Shown here piece by piece: positions 18,661 through 20,706 of a stretch of DNA of 20,706 nt. Numbering within the stretch: the stretch's first letter is position 1; each line of letters starts with the position of its first letter. The translations under genes and the position numbers were made by a program. The notes below the pieces were generated by a model. That model was not told the DNA's origin. It was given only the letters and a program-made list of their open reading frames with translations, and made no database searches. The DNA comes from Pseudomonadota bacterium (GTDB lineage: Bacteria; Pseudomonadota; Alphaproteobacteria; Rhizobiales; Xanthobacteraceae): contig JAEWFG010000310.1 in assembly GCA_023388935.1 (NCBI GenBank), forward strand, positions 1 to 20,706, read 5' to 3'.

Positions 18661-20067
18661 TCACCCGATCCTGTTCAGGCCATTCCGGATTGTCGCGAAG
18701 ATGCCGCCGATGTCCTTGCGGAGCGTATCGAGCGCATTGAAATTGTCGAAGATGCGGGCGAGCCGGTCCTCGACCTCGCGCTTGCTCTTCGTCAACGCGT
18801 CGACGCGCGAGGCGAGGGTGACGTCCCCGTTCGCCTCGATCTCGCCGACCGTCTTGGCGAGGAGGTCGTGGGTGGTGCCAACCTCCGCGATCAACGCCTC
18901 GATGCCGAACACGGGGGCCTTCAGCGGGACGAGGTCGGCCTGCGACTTCGACAAATCCGTCTTGAAGGCGTTCAGCGTCGCCAGCGTCTCCTGCAACGCG
19001 CCGAGGCGCTGGCGCGACTGGATGACGAAGTCGTTCAGCGCGTTCTGGCGATCGGCGAGGCTCTTGCCGCCGGAATCGGTCTCGACCTCGGCAATCGAGC
19101 GGTCGAGCTGGGCCTGGCGCTGGGCGAGCTCCTCGAAATCGAGCCGGATGACTTTGAGGATGTTGAAGCTGTCGTCGATGCGGGCAAGGCGCTGCTCGAT
19201 CTCGATCCTGTTCTTCGACAGCGTCTCAACGCGGGTGCCGAGCGGTGCTTCGCCGCCGGTCTCGAGTTCGTCGATGGACTTGCCGAGGCGGTCATGGCTG
19301 AGGCTGAGCTCGCTGATCAGGGCGTTGATGCCGGCATCCGACGAGCGCAGCGGCGCCAGCTCGGCATAGGATTTCGCGAGATCTTCCTTGTACTGGTTCA
19401 GGGTCGCAAACGTGCCCTGGACCGTGTTCACCCGCGTCAGCAAGGTCGATACGTCGCGCGCGATGTCCTTCATCCGGTCGGCGAGATTGTTCTTGCGATC
19501 GTCAGTCTCAAGGTCGTGCAGGGAGCGCTCAAGCTGGTTCTGGCGGTCGCGGATCTCGGTGAAGACCGGCTCGACCGACCGGCGTTGCTCGGCAACCTTG
19601 CCGACCATCTCGCGCAGACCCTGCTGCCGGCGGCGGATTTCGGCGAGCTGGTCGTGCATGTCGGTGGATTCGTTGCGGCCCTGCTGGAGCAGCGCGCGCT
19701 GCTCGGTCTCCCTCAGCTTGTCGTGGAGCGCGGAGACGGCTTCCCCGGGGGCGCTCTCGATCAGGTGCTGGACAGTGGCATCGAGGTGGTTTTGCAGGGC
19801 ATGGGCGACGACGACGTCTTCCCGGGTTTTCTTGAGGCGGTCGCGCAGCGTGTCGAGGCGCCTGTCCTGGCGTGAGAGCCGCCAGACCGTTGCGCCGATC
19901 AGCGCCAGCGCCACTGCCAGGATCGCGCCGCTCGCGATCCGCTGCGGCATGGGCAGGCCCGCGAACAGGGCGGGCAGATGGCTGACGTCATAGCCGAACG
20001 CCTGCGGGGCGAAGATCGCGATGGCGGCGAACAGGACAAACCAGGCAACCAGGAAAAACAGCCACAT
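18661..20067 (-). CDS. Membrane-anchored coiled-coil protein with a duplicated 142-residue unit, function unknown
   Basis: A 468-residue protein with two N-terminal TM helices (about 2-20 and 45-63, a hairpin) followed by a long charged helical region from about 67 to the C-terminus, with dense heptad patterns of Leu/Ile and Glu/Arg and almost no Cys, Trp or Pro after residue 70. Residues 172-313 and 314-455 align without gaps: LARIDDSFN (294-302) matches LARIFDNFN (436-444), ATLNQYKEDLAKS (221-233) matches ATLNAFKTDLSKS (363-375). Part of a third, more diverged copy may precede (about 138-171). Topology suggests both ends on the same side of the inner membrane, most likely cytoplasmic, with a rod-like coiled-coil domain. 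Start ATG 20067 has GAGAA upstream. No enzymatic motif is visible; a scaffold or tether role is only a guess. Confidence 0.85.
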   Translation of the reverse strand: MWLFFLVAWFVLFAAIAIFAPQAFGYDVSHLPALFAGLPMPQRIASGAILAVALALIGATVWRLSRQDRRLDTLRDRLKKTREDVVVAHALQNHLDATVQHLIESAPGEAVSALHDKLRETEQRALLQQGRNESTDMHDQLAEIRRRQQGLREMVGKVAEQRRSVEPVFTEIRDRQNQLERSLHDLETDDRKNNLADRMKDIARDVSTLLTRVNTVQGTFATLNQYKEDLAKSYAELAPLRSSDAGINALISELSLSHDRLGKSIDELETGGEAPLGTRVETLSKNRIEIEQRLARIDDSFNILKVIRLDFEELAQRQAQLDRSIAEVETDSGGKSLADRQNALNDFVIQSRQRLGALQETLATLNAFKTDLSKSQADLVPLKAPVFGIEALIAEVGTTHDLLAKTVGEIEANGDVTLASRVDALTKSKREVEDRLARIFDNFNALDTLRKDIGGIFATIRNGLNRIG

Positions 20068-20143
20068 CGTGAATTTCTCGCGCGGCGCACAATGCCTCTG
20101 CGTTGCTATTGGAGAGTGGAACCGAGATCAAGGTAGTGGGCGG

Positions 20144-20165
20144 GCTGCCAGCTATTTCTGGTAGC
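20144..20165. other. Hairpin upstream of the coiled-coil gene
   Basis: GCTGCCAG (20144-20151) and CTGGTAGC (20158-20165) pair over 8 bp with one G-T wobble around the loop CTATTT. It lies about 77 bases before the coiled-coil gene's ATG, and is the first of several hairpins in the 302-bp gap 20068-20369. Role unknown. Confidence 0.55.
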
Positions 20166-20168
20166 GCG

Positions 20169-20202
20169 ATCCACAGCCGGCTACTTCAGCCGGTCCGTGG
20201 AT
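20169..20202. other. Second hairpin upstream of the coiled-coil gene
   Basis: Two-part stem: ATCCAC (20169-20174) with GTGGAT (20197-20202), and CCGGCT (20177-20182) with AGCCGG (20188-20193), closed by the loop ACTTC with small internal bulges. It is separated from the previous hairpin by only three bases. A third, smaller stem GGCGTG/CACGCC (20236-20241 and 20251-20256) follows. No T-run accompanies any of them. Confidence 0.55.
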
Positions 20203-20260
20203 GGCCTTGCAGGGGTGCCGGATTTTCCCGGGATTGGCGTGGGACTTTTACACGCCCCGG

Positions 20261-20362
20261 CCGTCATTCCGGGGCAGCGCTGAGCCCGGAATCCATCGGG
20301 CGGCAGCGGCTGCGGATGAATGGATTCCGGGCTCGGCGCTTTGCGCCGCCCCGGAATGACGG
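20261..20362. repeat. Palindromic intergenic repeat (GTCATTCCGGG type), 102 bp, two nested perfect stems
   Basis: Outer arms CCGTCATTCCGGGGC (20261-20275) and GCCCCGGAATGACGG (20348-20362) are perfect 15-bp inverted repeats. Inner arms GAGCCCGGAATCCAT (20282-20296) and ATGGATTCCGGGCTC (20320-20334) are also perfect over 15 bp, around a 23-base loop. The whole would form one long hairpin. It begins 7 bases past the stop of the fumarylacetoacetate-hydrolase-type gene, on whose mRNA it would fold. It shares its ends with the 40-bp repeat at 15161-15200, which looks like a short version. Confidence 0.9.
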
Positions 20363-20369
20363 AGAGCAG

Positions 20370-20706
20370 CTACAGCCGAAACTCGTTGGTCAGCTCGCCG
20401 ATGCCATCGATTGCGACCGTCACTGTATTGACCGGCTCCTTCATTACGCCGACGCCGACCGAGGTGCCCACAGCGATGAGGTCGCCGGGGAGCAGGGTCA
20501 TGTCGTGAGAGATCCGGCTGACCAGCTCTTGCGCGCTGAAGATCATGTCGGCGATGGGATAGTTTTGCCGCTGTGCACCGTTGAGGATGGTTCGCACAAC
20601 GAGTTTTGCGGGATCGAGGCTGGTCGCGATCACCGGGCCGAACGGGCCGTAATCGTCGATGCCCTTGGCGCGCGCCCATTGCGGAAACGTGGGATCGCTG
20701 GTCAGG
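20370..20706 (-). CDS. Fumarylacetoacetate hydrolase (FAH) family protein, 5' part beyond window
   Basis: The frame is open to the right edge, giving the last 111 residues of the protein. It begins LTSDPTFPQWARAKGIDDYGPFGPVIATSLDP, interrupted here only by the window limit, and continues SAQELVSRISHDMTLLPGDLIAVGTSVGVG, both typical of the FAH C-terminal fold (2-keto-4-pentenoate hydratase / FAA hydrolase family). GD at the LLPGDLIAVGTSVGVG loop and the downstream conserved Lys (VMKEPVN) match the family. Members hydrolyse or hydrate acyl-pyruvate-type or aromatic-breakdown products; substrate unknown. Metal-ligand residues (ExE...D) lie upstream of the visible part. A long palindromic repeat starts 7 bases past the stop and probably marks the transcript end. 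Confidence 0.85.
   Translation of the reverse strand, partial: LTSDPTFPQWARAKGIDDYGPFGPVIATSLDPAKLVVRTILNGAQRQNYPIADMIFSAQELVSRISHDMTLLPGDLIAVGTSVGVGVMKEPVNTVTVAIDGIGELTNEFRL

Noticed and set aside
18628..19875. Plus-strand open frame of 415 codons over the coiled-coil gene
   Set aside because: Leu/Val/Asp-rich antisense of heptad repeats. The minus-strand product has TM helices and a clean internal duplication, so it is the real gene.

Overview
The window reads as chromosomal DNA of a GC-rich alphaproteobacterium, most likely Bradyrhizobium or a close relative. Evidence: strong G/C bias at third codon positions; an fdsGBA-fdhD-fdsD formate dehydrogenase operon; a PleC/PdhS-type histidine kinase with the alphaproteobacterial H-box; a small secreted protein whose mature N-terminus is ADLP-like; and intergenic palindromes with GTCATTCCGGG or GTCATTGCGAGC ends, which I associate with Bradyrhizobium genomes. 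The genus call is inference. No phage, plasmid, insertion sequence, CRISPR array, rRNA or tRNA gene was seen.

Layout. 1-4076 (+): the 3' part of a HAMP sensor kinase, translationally coupled (ATGA overlap) to glnE, the bifunctional glutamine synthetase adenylyltransferase. 4051-10019 (-): a compact operon fdsG-fdsB-fdsA-fdhD-fdsD for an NAD-linked molybdenum formate dehydrogenase, with overlaps or very short gaps throughout; its last gene overlaps the 3' end of glnE by 26 bp. 10244-11137 (+): a divergent LysR regulator, presumably controlling the operon; the shared 224-bp intergenic region holds a dyad with T-N11-A geometry. 11140-13470 (-): a large membrane PAS-PAS histidine kinase of PleC/PdhS type, ending 2 bp from the LysR stop. 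13700-15073 (-): a cation diffusion facilitator whose long cytoplasmic tail looks like three tandem ferredoxin-like domains. 15209-17198 (-): a nitronate monooxygenase followed by a zinc-free quinone-oxidoreductase-type MDR enzyme, probably one transcript. 17543-18465 (-): two consecutive exported proteins, a tiny one built of PIGK pentad repeats and one with a His...Cys arrangement suggesting a permuted papain-like fold. 18661-20067 (-): a two-TM membrane-anchored coiled-coil protein with a gapless 142-residue internal duplication. 20370-20706 (-): the 3' part of a fumarylacetoacetate-hydrolase-family gene.

How it fits together. The formate dehydrogenase would oxidise formate to CO2 and give NADH: FdsA holds the Mo-bis-MGD site and Fe-S chain, FdsB the FMN/NAD site, FdsG a [2Fe-2S] cluster, FdhD sulfurates the cofactor and FdsD aids assembly. 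The rest is core housekeeping and signalling (nitrogen control, cell-cycle-type kinase, metal efflux, redox enzymes). The least explained parts are the exported pair at 17543-18465, the duplicated coiled-coil protein, and three palindromic repeats that each start 8-26 bp past a minus-strand stop codon.
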